64,000 nt of DNA, taken from NCBI GenBank assembly GCA_002633005.1, contig NMRA01000047.1:895326-959325 (forward strand), in the 5' to 3' direction. Shown here piece after piece: positions 11,127 through 24,500 of the stretch (its first letter is position 1; every line of letters begins with the position of its first letter). Below the pieces are notes generated by a model, which was not told the origin of the DNA, did not search any database, and saw only the letters and a program-made list of their open reading frames with translations. The DNA comes from Phoronis australis (taxonomy: Eukaryota > Phoronida > Phoronidae). The position numbers were made by a program, and so were the translations under genes.

Positions 11127-11319
11127 TAAAAAATGAAAACAAAAAAACGATAGCTTTGAGCATATAAAACTATTTGAGAGAGAGAAAAACTACAAACAGG
11201 GAGAACTATATACCATGTATTATTTTCGTAACCATGCCAAACTTAGTTTTTAGGTAATTTGTTCACTAGTACCTTAGAAATTTGTGATAACATTCTGAAG
11301 CGTATACTGGAGAGCCTGG

Positions 11320-11850
11320 AAATCAAGGGGTGGGCACTTAACTTAGAGATGGATGCTTAAATAAAAAAATTTTAAAAAAGTGGTAGTGAGTGCTTCAACA
11401 AACATGGGCAGTTAACCAGAACCAGACAGTAATCTTACCTTGGCCACTTATAACCTTCAGAACTGGAGTCCAGAGAAACGAAATTCAAAGAATTTGCTGC
11501 AAGGCTAGTTGCTGACACAAAAGTTTAATCAAACCCCTCTAACCAACAAGTGCATTTGACACGTCCATTCGAGTAGCTAAATTATGCAACTTGAAGTAGG
11601 AGAAAAAACACTTGCCAAAATTCTAGAACTGACTTGCCATTTAAACATTACCAAAATTCTTGAAGATGATAGATACAAATGCAAATTTACTCCATTTGTT
11701 CAAAATTCAAATTTTATAACTTAAACGATAGGAAAACTTCTTGAATCAAAAGTAGAGGGAAGGCGCTTAGCCAAACAGTGGGTACTGAATCTGAAATTTT
11801 TTAAAGGCGTGGACGCTTACGCGAGCATGGGCGTAACCCTAATGTCAAGG
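11320..11850 (+). repeat. Dispersed repeat family C, two related segments
   Basis: Segments 11325-11410 and 11755-11845 both carry degenerate GTGGGCGCTTAA and GAGCATGGGCGTTAAC blocks separated by GAAATTTTTTAAA-type spacers. The same blocks are better preserved at 35740-35999 and also occur at 54495-54665. Function unknown; probably remains of a mobile element. Confidence 0.5.
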
Positions 11851-14307
11851 CTACTTGAGGAACATCAGTAAATTGACAATGGTCATATCAAAAACTTTTG
11901 TCATACCCCAAAACATGGAGAGTTTAAATGGATGCCAAACTAGTTTTGACCTATTAACACATTATCATAACGACTTTCCCATCCAGCTCTCTTAACAAAA
12001 TGATGTTCTTTAACTCTCCTCAACCCTTGAAAGTCTAGAGAAAGTTTTGAAAACTCCTTACTAAGTCTGCTTAAATGGGCAAGTGCGACCTAAGCTTTAG
12101 GGAGTTACAACACTACTATAGGAGAAAGACCACCCATCTAGAACCATATCCATTTTGTAGCATGGTGAATTAGTGTTTTCAATCAAATCGCGCTTCTATC
12201 ACTCAAGTGAGACACCAATAGTGCATTTGCAGAGGACAGAACCAAGATTGGTTGAAATCATTAAACCATGGTTTTGTATCTTTCTAAGTGTAAATGAGTA
12301 GACTATTTGTCATTCTCTTACTGATCTCCACAACTGAAAACTCAAAAATGTCGGAAGCGTGCAAATGCCAACAAATATGCCAACAAATATGCCGCAAGCA
12401 CTGATGGCTGATTGCAGTGCAAAGGTACTTCCAGCTGAACTCTGACCTGCATTGTTATCACATGACCTATACTTATTTTCAGTGGTGGTTTAGCCTAACT
12501 AAAAGTTCTTTAGGCCCTGTTGAACATGGCGACAGACATTACAGTCAGTGTTGAAATAATAAAATACACACAGGGTTGAAGTCAAGAGAAAGTAACAGGC
12601 ATTAGCAGCTGTTCTTATAATTACTCTATGCTTGTTGGACGGATTTTAATTCATAGATTCTGGAAGTAATTGCAATGAGGACCAATGACCAATGTATGGC
12701 TAATGGTAAACAAACGAATAAACTAAACATGGTTTATTTAGAAGCATGATGAAATATTCACCATAAGCAAACCAGGCCACAGCACCTGATCAAACGAGCA
12801 GGGTAGCTGAAGTAATTTAGTATTTGTTCAACATAGACTACATACATGCAATTTGAAAGCGTCACATTACACAAATTGCATTTTTTTAACACTGTTGAGT
12901 ACTTAAATTGAAAATTGTCATCTGTGAAACCAGTGTCAACAATCAAACGAGTTTTACCCAAGCATTAAAAATAATAAAAATGGTATGGCTCAGCAACTGC
13001 CGAAATGAGATATTTAACAAAACGCCAAGAGTCACATCAAGTAAATGATCCCATCTCAAAAACTCCTTTACCTCGTACAGTATCCAGCACACCTGAATAG
13101 TAACTGAATATCAAGAACCCAGGATAGCCCATGAGCTCAAGCCACAAATTGGCAAATTACTACACCACTACACAAAGAACCATTCTCAGAATGAACAATC
13201 AGGCAGATAGGAAGATTCTGAACTAATGAAAACACTTTTTTGGAAATTGGAAAAAGAAAAAAATGCTTTCATAGGAATTCAAAAAATGTTTGTAAAAAAG
13301 ATATTTTTTACATATTTCTAAAGAGTAACATGGAAATGAACAATCAGTGTTTTACCTCCTTTAAATATACGGAATCCTTGTTTTTACCAGTTTTGAGTGG
13401 TTCTGAATTGATAAGAATTGAAACAAGAGCTTTCGAAGTATTGAACTTTTGTTTTGCTCTGGGATGAGTTAGTTATTGGTACTTAACTGACCTATTGCCA
13501 GGATTTTGAGTGACGGCTTAACAGACCAATTAGAATGCAGCATTCTTGACACACCATCGTTTCCAAGCTGACATCTTAACCGACAAACAACATGTTATCG
13601 GGTAAAACCTATTGTTTCTTTGTCGACATTTCGCAAGGGGCGGAGCTTGCGATAGGTCAATTGGCAATTTAATGCAACATACCACATGTTTTCATTACAT
13701 TACAGTGATATTTACAAGCAGGTCAAATGTGACAAACTAATTACTCAGTCATCAAAACCAATGTCATCAAGGGAACATTGCAGTTTCATTGACCAATGTG
13801 CAGGCCAGTTAGCAGTTATTAAGAGGTGGAAGTATCATTTGGAATATGGTAAAACAACTCCAACAGCTAATGATTTGTTTAGTGGTTGTTATCTTGACAA
13901 CATGCCAATGATCTGTCCAAAAACAACTAAATTGTAGAACATGAGCCATTGCTAAGATGTGAAGTGTTGCATATTGGAAAATAGGGTCATTTTTTAATTC
14001 TGAAGTAACAACTGAATATCAATAAAAAGGGCAAAACTGCCATTTGTAGCTGCAACCACTCACCTTTCATTTTATTTTGGCTTTGCAGTACAAACTTTGG
14101 TATCTATCTAGTGGATTTTTAAATATTTTTGTGGAGGAGTTGACAAAATAAAATTCACCTTTCTGCCACATTATAATCTAAACTTAAGAAGCTTCATAGT
14201 GGCCAATCACTGCTCAGTTATCAATCAAAATGTTAATAATTATTTTTCGGCAAATTCAAATTGTAAGCGGATGGAATATTTATGACTTACAGACAACCAG
14301 GCTGGCA
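11851..14307. other. Intergenic, no gene seen
   Basis: No supported gene. A short imperfect duplication, GCCAACAAATAT repeated, occurs near 12367-12392. The open frames at 13240-13467 and 13686-13937 are short and have no recognisable domain or splice context. A faint family A block lies near 14130-14205. Confidence 0.4.
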
Positions 14308-14391
14308 AAAAAGTACACTGCCACACACAAAAAGTAAACTGCCAGACACAAAAAGTACACTGCCAGACACAAAAAGTACACTGCCAGACAC
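14308..14391 (+). repeat. 21-bp minisatellite, four copies
   Basis: Four copies of AAAAAGTACACTGCCAGACAC with single-base changes, followed by a partial fifth. The short frames read across it on both strands are products of the repeat. Confidence 0.9.
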
Positions 14392-14837
14392 AAAAACACT
14401 GGTGCACATAACATGTAAAGTAACACATTTTAGTAAAGTCAATGAAAGGCAAATTATTTTTCTGCAAGTTAGATAGTACACTTGTAACGAACAATGATCT
14501 GTTGCCTTTGCGTTAACCACTGGCAGTTAATACAAGCAACCACTAATCTTGTGCGATTTGTCAGCTACAAGGAAATAAACCCACAGCAACTTATTAGGCA
14601 ATACCTACAGTTGCCACAGCAACACCAGAAATTATTTCCATCAAAATGGAACCGGTTTTTAAACAAAAACAATGTCACTAATTACGGCACAGGTGAATAA
14701 GCGGTTACAATTCCGATCACGCTTGAGTGACAGACTAGCAGACATTTTACTTCCGACGGAATCACGCCCGAAGCTTTCACAACCACGTGTTCAGTTATAC
14801 ACAGCACAATTGTGCTAATTGTAGACTTTATTTGCAG

Positions 14838-15052
14838 GTGAAGCAAACAGATCGGATGAACAGAGTCAAAGTTGAATCTTCCCGAAGAGATAATTGAACT
14901 GAGCGCAGACAACAAAGACAACAGAAGATCTGCAGTACGGCTATCATTTCATGCTTTGGCGAGCTGAAAACGAGAGCTCTTTTTATCAATAGGCTCGAAA
15001 GCTCTCACTCAACTTGGTCACAGAATACCAGGAAGTGCTAGATGAATTATAC
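14838..15052 (+). other. Probable 5' UTR of the 5-HT2-like receptor gene
   Basis: A good splice acceptor (TAGACTTTATTTGCAG) ends at 14837. An in-frame stop (TAG 14990-14992) lies between it and the ATG at 15053, so the coding start cannot lie upstream in this exon. Whether transcription starts here or an upstream non-coding exon is spliced to 14838 cannot be decided from sequence alone. Confidence 0.35.
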
Positions 15053-15515
15053 ATGAGTGGAAGAGTAGTAAATGCCATAACAGAAGGAATATACATGGGT
15101 GCTGTAACTAATGACTTTGGCACTAGCGGGAACAAACTATCCAGAAAATTGGAATTGTCAACAACGAGGGTGTTCTTGGATACGTCTGGAAGCGTAAGAA
15201 ATCCAAAAGGGTTGACAACGTTGACGCCAAGTAGCACTACAATGTCAAGGTCCAGTGCGCAGGCTTTAATACACACCGTGACAAACTATGGAGCCGCATC
15301 ACAAGATGAGCGGACAGATACTTCGGATATTGTGACGGACGATAGCTATCCGGATTTAGAAAATTTAACGAGGATATTCTGCTCAGGAACAATGTGTACG
15401 ATAGCGGAGGACTCGAACATAACAGCGAAGCCGAACAGTACAGTTAAAGGAGAACCAGAAGAGATTAACTGGGCAATATTGTTGCTATCTACCCTTGTGC
15501 TTTTGGGAATATTAG
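15053..15515 (+). CDS. 5-HT2: 5-HT2-like receptor, coding exon 1 (N-terminus and first half of TM1)
   Basis: The frame opens after an in-frame TAG (14990-14992). The first ATG is 15053, in a weak context (T at -3), with a second in-frame ATG at 15095, so the exact start is uncertain by 14 residues. It encodes 154 residues plus the first base of Gly155. The long Ser/Thr-rich N-terminus carries three N-glycosylation sequons (N104, N122, N128), as expected for an extracellular tail. TM1 starts near residue 139 ([17 protein letters not shown]). The exon ends ATATTAG|GTAAGC, a strong donor. The frame stays open to 15598, but that reading past the donor is intronic. Confidence 0.9.
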
Positions 15516-18500
15516 GTAAGCTTAAAATTACAGGACAAGACAAAAATAGGTGGAAATCAAAGTCTTGTTCACACGGGCCTGCTAATGTTCACGCATAGCG
15601 AACAACAAAATGGCATGGAGCTTAGAATTGAGGCTATTCATTTGTTTCCATGGTATTTCTCCAGATAAAATGTGTTAACTGAAAAAATTCAAACTTAGCC
15701 AAGTAAACAGTAACCCAATTTGAGAAAAACTCCAGGGAACCACGGTAACCTGAATGCACCTACCATAGATATATTACGGCGCCTACCAATAGTCGTTTTC
15801 AATACTAAAAACGATAATAGTTTTGATACTCGATGACGTCATAGCCTAAGAACCAGTAACAATGTCCTTGACCTTATATTTATGACTTTTTGCATCCACA
15901 GGCTCAAGGTTATGTAGGACCCTTAAAAGGATTCAAATTTGGCTAATTTCAGAACATTGCATCTCAGAAACGACATTTCAGATAAGAAAGTATGCTTAAA
16001 GTACTCTTCTCCGAAACGCTGTTAGGACCTGTTCCACTTTCGCATCATAGGACTATCAAAAATAGGACTTCTGTGATTTTTATGAAAAAAATCAAAAGTT
16101 GCACAATACTACAGAAAACTGTAACAGCATTTTTGAGATTTCATTTTAAATATTTATACAAAAAAAATTCTGCCATGTTATTGATAAAGCTGTTTTTGCT
16201 ATGAAAGTACCTTTCTTTTGCTGAACTTCACATAAAAGACAGGGTCACGTGACCCTATTAATGAGAGTGGTATAAAGTCAAAAATCAAATTCAACAGGCT
16301 TGATAAGGCCCTACATAACATTAACTAAATTCATGACATCATGACAGTAAAGACATTTTAAAAACTATTACTCTCAATGTTTCCTCGATTTCGTTTTTAT
16401 TCCAACAAACGCTAATTTTTATCAAATATCAATGTACTGAAATGTATCACTGCTCATCGATCAATGCTGCCAAACCTGACAATTCCCCTAGTGACCGAGT
16501 TCCGCTAAATCTTAAACGCCACTNAAGACAGGGTCACGTGACCCTATTAATGAGAGTGGTATAAAGTCAAAAATCAAATTCAACAGGCTTGATAAGGCCC
16601 TACATAACATTAACTAAATTCATGACATCATGACAGTAAAGACATTTTAAAAACTATTACTCTCAATGTTTCCTCGATTTCGTTTTTATTCCAACAAACG
16701 CTAATTTTTATCAAATTTCAAAGTACTGAAATGTATCAATGCTCATCGATCAATGCTGCCAAACCTGACAATTCCCCTAGTGACCGAGTTCCGCTAAATC
16801 TTAAACGCCACTTACCTAAAGCCTAGAATGCAATTAGTAAGGTTTTCAACTAATCCACAACTTAACTATGATGAAGTCAATTACCGCACATAGTCCACAC
16901 CATTACAGGTAGGTACCACATAGATAGTTTTAACTAAATCTCCAATAAGGCATCAATAGTGTAGAGATGGTTATATCACCAGGACTCAGAATACCTAACG
17001 ATTGCCGAGATGGATTTTTCGTCACTTAGCAGGGTCATTATGGTTATTCTTTACTAACTTCACACAAAAAAGTTAGATTTTTCAAAGACAGGTTATCTTG
17101 CTCTCCATGTTAAGAACTTCACCAAATGTTGTTTTTAAGACACTCACAGTGTAAACCATGCTAGTAACTGCCTAAAAGTCTCTTAATCTCTAATTTTGGG
17201 GAGAAATTTGAAGAAATAAAATTTCACTTGTCGGCCATATTGCGTGCCAAATAAATGAAGACTTACAGCATGTGTTGTTGATTTAATAATTAATAATTTA
17301 ATAAGATTTATCAGAAAAACACACAAATCTTGGACATTGAACTACCACATATTGCTGTGAAGAGTGTGTATTATTTCAATGGAAACAAGCAGAATTTGTT
17401 CTTATAACTTTTTAAAATTCATATTGAAAATTGGAAACACTGCATTAAAAAGTTATTTTGCACAACACACACCATCCATGATTCAACTTTATTCAATGAC
17501 CATCTAAGGCATCAAGTAATTATGAGTGCCCTGGATTATAGCCAAACTTTGATCGATCGTCATTACTAAAACGTGATTGGTTCACTTGCAGGGAATATTC
17601 TTGTCATCATGGCCATATCGACAGAAAAGAAACTTCAGACGGTGACCAACTACTTCTTGTTGTCTCTGGCAGTGGCCGACCTTCTGGTGTCTGTGATAGT
17701 CATGCCATTTGGTATGACACAACTCTTAATAGGTAAGTCCAATGTCCTCTTATGCAATATTGGCACCTGACCATCTGGCCGAAATGGGAGGTGAACCTGC
17801 AGGATGGTCACCCACTGGGAAATCCAGGTGTGTGATAGACAGCCAAGTAAAGTGGCAATGGTACACCACTGGGTAGCCTAGGTAACAATGTGATCTTAGG
17901 GACTTCATGGATTAATAACCAGGCAAACTGTATCACCAATTGGGGGTAGGCTAGAGACTCCGTTGACAATAAATGGGGCACGCTGTTATCAACGGCTGGT
18001 GTGAAAACCAAAGGTATTGATTTGGTAGGCAACAATGTATATACGCTAGTTACTCGAAACGGACTATCCCGACAAAAGTATGTTGTGGTGCCGAGTGCAG
18101 CCATGGCTTATGATGGCTAATCATTACTAATTTAAAAATACAAAGTATTTAAGATAATACCCGTAGTAGAAATACCAAGAGCAGACAGTGAGTGAATGAC
18201 CCAATGGTGGGTAATAGTAGGCAATGACTGCATTGGAAACTATCAACAGGGGATTAGGTGTGGACCTGGTGAGGACAGGGCGGGATGACACAAGGTCACC
18301 TTGGGGCAATAATGTTATTAAAATTAATAATTCACAGCCTGTAATCAATCTAGGGTCACTAAAGAATCTACTGTCGGCAAGTGAAGCAATAAAAGTAAAG
18401 CCTTGACAAGGACATGAAGGATGCGTTAAATGCATGTACTTTAGTCTAAGCAGTGGATGGCTAATGAAATCAAATGTAGTCTGCCACACAGTTTATATGG

Positions 18501-21500
18501 TTTCATATCAAATGACCCTTGTCAAAACACTGCTAAGCACATTACATGATGAACATGACCATTTCATTAATCAATATACGACCACAGAACAGCTAACTCC
18601 CACTTAACTCGCTAGTATTCTCTAATTCTGCGGCAAATGCGACTGAAACTAAAAATACAAAAGGAACACGGCCCAGCCTGTGAGTCCGTTTCTTGAAAAG
18701 TGACTGAATCAAAAATTCAGTCTTACGCTTCATACAACTGTTTCTGTATTCAATCTAACCCAAACTGCCTAGGGAAAAGCCACTGCCAACCAACACGGAT
18801 TATAAATTAATCATATGAGTGATTGAAAAAGCTTGTTAACATTATATCAAATTATGACGCCCAGAGAGAAATGCGAAAACTAGCCGACAAAGGAAAACGA
18901 ACTTAATAAAGGAATACGTTTTCCACTTGAAAATTTTCAGTATGTCTCTATGATGACCGTACTCAGGCGAGTAATTAAGAACATATTTTTACACTCTTCA
19001 TTATCATTTTTGCTGAAGATCAATTGAATCTACAACATTGATTGATAGTGTTGATTATGTCAACATAAATGTACTGCAAGAATAAAACCGAGGGAAGTAA
19101 AAGACAATACATAACCATAATTAGAGCAGAAGAGAAAATATGGTAATAGAATCCTCAATATGGGCAGAAAATAATTGCTAAAATTGCCCTTTTTCTATTT
19201 TTCAGAGTCTGTTGTAATACTCAAATGTAGTACAGTGATTGCTACACTACACAGCTCATGCTAAAAGCAAAGTTATTTTTGGTGAGAAATTTGACAAAAT
19301 GAAATTTCACCGGTCCACCATATTGTGTTTCAAACTGAAGAATTTTTACCGTAGACAACAAAAGTTTTATACGGACAAGGATTTCACAGGAAAATTGCAC
19401 TGTGGTTCCTATTTTAAGAATTTTCGTGGTATTTCATCATACCTCCACTTTCACATAAACTACAAGTGTGAAAGGGGTAAACAACCACTTTGCTGTTGCT
19501 TTTAGAAAAATAAACGTCCTCAGTAATCTTGGATAGACAGTTTTTACTGTAGATTACTGGTCCATAATTGGCATATATTTAATATTCAAGGAACTATGGA
19601 ATGTCAGATTAACAGCATCTTGGGTCTACATTCAGTTCCATTCCAAACGAAAATGGCCCATAGGGATCGATGTGTTCAATATGGAATAGGACACTGTGTT
19701 TTAATGGAGGTGAATACAGAATCAAAATGCAGGCCTCTAACTGGGCCATTCACATCAAGATGCAGGCCTCTAACTGGGCCATTCACTTCAAGATGCAGGC
19801 CTCTAACTGGGCCATTCACATCAAGATGCAGGCCTCTAACTGGGCCATTCACATCATTTCCTGTTGTCACATCACTTCCTGTTGTCACGTTTTTAGTAAA
19901 TACATGCTTAAGGAACAGTTTTTAACACGGAAAAAATGTATCTCCAAGATAATAAAGGATCTTATTTCTTATTAAAGATGTATTTGCATGCTATTAAATA
20001 TGCTTATGTATGGCAGGAACTAAACGGCAATGCATTTTGAACATCATCTATGCTAAACAAAGTGTAGTTGTATTCAATGACAACTTGTAAGTGTGAAAAC
20101 AAAAAATTCTTCAAATAGGTGACTTTTGCACAAATGACATACATTGGGGGCTCACATAGGCCGCATCATGCAGTGTTATTCCCCAACACCACGTCAGGAT
20201 ACTTAGTGGACATGCTTGAGATTTACGGGGATCATTTTTGACACAAAACTGGTTTTTAAAAGCATTTGGCAATTTTCTTCTACTTCATATTCAAATTGCC
20301 GCATTGCCGACATTTCCTGATTACTGACACTTGATAAGGCACTGTATGAGTGTGCCCTCCCAAACGATGATTTTCCTGAAAGTGGGGCTTTCGTCAATTT
20401 AGGCAACTGTTTTGATGTTAAATTGAACGAACAGATATATAACTGCACTGAATTCAGCAAAAAACAGATTTCATCTCACAAATCTCTTGCAAAAACAGAT
20501 GCACAGGTGCAAAACAATCATTTCTCACAAGCTATAACCAGTGAGGTGTGAAAATATCTTCAGCTACAATAATTTTTCAATTATTCTGCACAATATGAAT
20601 TGTCAAATTTGCTGTTGTGTGATTTTCAAAAGCCTATCTCGATACAATTACCAGATGGCACTAGAGTTGTTTTGTGATCAGTGTACAGTACAAGTGAAGG
20701 ATTTTCTTAAAGATTGTTTTTGTTGAGAAATGTGGCAGAAGATAGATTCATTTTCAATGTTCTGTCACGGCTTATAACAGGCAAAGAGCATGTATCTACA
20801 GATAGGCAAAAATACCTAATCAAAAGGTCAGTCTGCCAACACAGCCCAGAAATGTGTAGGAGTGGCACACGATGGTAACATCCAATTTTCTTTTTTTTCC
20901 TATCCACGATTTTAACTCAATAATGCCTAGGTGAATGCATAAACATTTTCAGGGTAAGTACGGTGCATTATAATGGCATAACTCACTTTCAGGGTAAGTA
21001 CAGTGCATTATAATGTCATAACTCACTTTCAGGGTAAGTACAGCGCATTATAATGGCATAACTCACTTTTAAAAAATGAAGGCTGTGGTAAGGCCAGACA
21101 TTGCTAGAACTGATTTCAAACAAAGTTGACAATCTTCAAAATATAACAACAAATGCTGGCTTCCTTTTGCAATCACAAAAAGACACATACTATAAGAAAC
21201 ATGTGTGATGTTAAAATGGCTTGGAGGCAACATTTGACATTTATTGGCTTAGTGGGGCTAAAAGCCAAGGAAACAAACCACCACAAAATAGAAACAGGGT
21301 TCAGTGATGTATGAAGCTCCCGAGAGAGCAATAATATGGTCTTTTCCACAAAATCAGATTGTGTTTAACTCGACAAGTCTCACATTATCTCGTATTACAG
21401 TAACTAGATTAACTTCCTTCTCAAGAACAAGCACGCCTGTGATGGGACTTGTTGGAAAACTGGCTGGAAACTTCTTCTGTAATAATGGGAAGAAATTACG

Positions 21501-24500
21501 TTTTGAAGGTTTTTCAACACAAGCTGGTCGGTTTAACTCAAACCAGATAAGAGCAGAACAACTGCAAACAACAGAGGCGTGTTAGACAAAATTGGTTATT
21601 TTGAACTCAACTTACAAGTTGAGACATCCACATCGACTATGGCACATTTCCTATGTACTAAAAACAATTTTTATAAGTCGGTTGACATGAAGTTTCTAAA
21701 CTAAACAGCAAATAAGAGCATCAGTATTCAAAAGGGAATTATCATAGCAAAACAAATGTTTTTCACTTTGATCAAAATCAACTTACTGAGAGACCGGCAA
21801 AATGGAAAATCTGAGGACTAAAATGTAAAACGGCCAAAAAGCATCAATAGTTTGACAAGTGCATTGTTTATTGTTAAGGCATATGCATCAATAACTCAGT
21901 AAAAAATGTTCTGTAATAAGGATAGTATAAAACAAACTTTCGGGTCCAGTTCAGACATTCCAGGCTTAAAATTTTATGCTTACGGCTGCATTAATCGATT
22001 TACGATTTCATATCAGTGTTCAGTCTCAGGTAACTAGAGGCACATTTGAGAGATACTCAAGCCAGTGGATTATATCATGGAGGAATAAACAACATTTTAT
22101 GTTCCTAGTAGCGTAATTGACCGACAATTAGCCAAACCCAACCAGAAAATAAATCTCATAGAGGTTAAGCTAGAATGGGACTTCACACCAAATCAATCAC
22201 AGATGTTCCTGCAAATTAATTACAAAAATTGACCTTTCCTCATTTTCAAGGTCTTCTTACATTGTGCACAGACGTTTCGAAATTTTGTGCGATGGTAAAT
22301 TAAGTTACAAAACTTAAACATGGTAAAACATTAAGTTTGTACTGCCGGAAGATTTCATATGCAAAAAAGTATAAAGAAAATTCCTGCTGTCAGACGTATC
22401 GTGTCCTATATTTTACTGCACGTTACTGAAATGCTTCTCCTTCTGACACGTGGCGACCAAGTGAAATTACTAAATGAAGAACCCAAACATAAGATTCGTT
22501 AATTACAACTTTCATCTGCAGTAATTATCATACGTCCTGGTTTGTGGGCTTTGCGAAAAAACAATATTACACAAACAACTCTCAGGCAATTTGTGTGATT
22601 TAGCTCAGAAACACTACAGAAACAAAAAAAACAATGACGCAAAAGACGACAGATCAAATGAAATAACTCAAACACTAGTACATTCACTAACAGTTCGTTT
22701 TGCCTTCTATGCACATTCAAAACAACCATAATTCTTCAGTTATTTCGCACAGAAATAATTTCCAAAATTGTTTTTCGATTTTTTCAAAAGCTAATCAGCA
22801 CAATACAAACCAGGCTAGTGATTTTAATCTTCATTTTTGTAGAAAAAATTGACAAAACAGAACTTCACTTGTCGGTCATATTATGTGGTAAAATAAGTGA
22901 GGAATTACAGTATTATCCAACTGGTGACAAACATTTGGTCATCAAACTAAGGCTCAAACAGCCGCAATGGAGAAAAAAAATTGTGACGTGGTAGCGTTAA
23001 TTATAAAACGACATATTGGATAAAGATCAGGTCAAATTTAAGCTGAGTGGTGTTTGATGACTTAAGTAAGACCTTATAAAATGTTAATCCCAGCTTTTAA
23101 TTCCTGGCTCATAGTATTATTGAAAAACAATGTAACTGCTTTTATTAGGTGGAATAGACAATTGAATGTAAACACAATCTGGCCAGCGATGAAAGATTCT
23201 CAAACACAGGCATTTCTTTAAAGTATGTGGCATCTGAACTTGCAAATGAAGTTGTAGTTGAGAAAATCCGATTTTGGTCTAATAATGTGTTGCAGACTTC
23301 TTTAATCAGTCGTATTTCTAAACAGATGCTGTCCTGAACAGCCTTTGCCAATTTCTTACATAAATTAAAACAGTATTTTTTAAATGAATGAAGTGAATGA
23401 ACTCCACCACTAGAAGCATGGCATGACGTACATAGCTCCTGGGCTTTGAAGAAATTAAACTTTACTAAACATGACTCACAACGGCAAAAAACATTTCCAA
23501 ATAAAAGTATATAAATTGAACTCTACAGTCTTCGCTAGCAACTTTGACAGTCAAGTTGTTTTGTCAATGAAGGCTTGTACATAGGGCATGTCAAGAATTA
23601 GCTGTAATTGTGCAAGGGAATCCCCATGGCTAGATTCTTGGCAGTCCTGTTTATATAACCCAGAGTGTAATTGTCTAATGCTTGGACCTCAGCCCACCTC
23701 ACACACATACACACACAAACACACATACACATAGCTACACACATTCATCCAGGCCAGCATTGCTTTGCTTTGCTGTATGCCTGAGGCAATTTTGGCTAAA
23801 CCCATGGCTTGGCATTGTTTCCCCAGGGACTTTAACACTAATATAAGTAAAATCTGATGCAGGGACAAGTTGAAGAATACCATAAGGCTGATACACATCA
23901 AATTTATTTGGTGACAAACCACAGTGATTGGCAACGGACACACTACTGTCATCACTGAAAAATAAGCTGATTAGAAATTGCTGTCAAATCTACAAACTCC
24001 CATGCAGTAAAATTTGACGCAAACATTTAAGGGACGTCGCACAGTAACTCAGATCAGTACGACAATAATTATGGATAGAAGGTGCACTCTTGAGTGACAT
24101 TTAAGAGTTAAGAGTGTTTAATTTGCGTCAGGTAATTGAATCACCATTCCTTGCGTAGTCGGGGAGTTCCCTAACATTTACTAGAAAGAAAAAATAACAT
24201 GTCTTTTGTAAAAACAAGCACTGGCAAATTAATACCTGCTATCAGAGCTCAGGTGAACACATTGGGAATAACAAAAAGTACTTGGAGTTGTACTCGAACA
24301 CCAACTTTGAGCAAATTCAATTTAAAAATATTTCTAAGAAACAAAACAACAACGAAATACCAACAAGTTTATGTTTTTTAGCAAATCAGCGAAAGTCTGG
24401 GTGATGAAGCAACTTCATCGTCAGAAAAAAATTTCGTAAGATATTGACGTCAACGTGATTTTAAAAGAAATTCTCATACAGGAGTGGCCAGTGGCAACAA

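Larger units (their letters stand above)
15516..17591 (+). other. Intron 1 of the receptor gene
   Basis: About 2.1 kb as assembled, phase 1, GTAAGC donor and TTCACTTGCAG acceptor, with a branch-like TACTAAAA 20-30 bp before the acceptor. It holds a family B repeat, a family A repeat and a near-identical 288-bp pair around a single N, so the true length is probably about 290 bp shorter. Confidence 0.85.

Noticed and set aside
10786-11163. 125-codon minus-strand frame
   Set aside because: Overlaps the end of the CAGGG-bounded transposon and reads through its terminal CG-rich repeats; no transposase motif.
13686-13937. 83-codon plus-strand frame resembling protein text
   Set aside because: Starts at ATG but has no recognisable domain, partner exon or repeat match; chance remains the best explanation.
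15516-15598. Extension of receptor exon 1 past the GTAAGC donor
   Set aside because: The extra residues break TM1, while splicing to 17592 restores the GNILVIM motif in frame.
19670-19975. Open frames across the 33-bp minisatellite as a repeat protein
   Set aside because: The unit length is a multiple of three, so frames stay open in several readings on both strands; no start context or conservation supports any of them.
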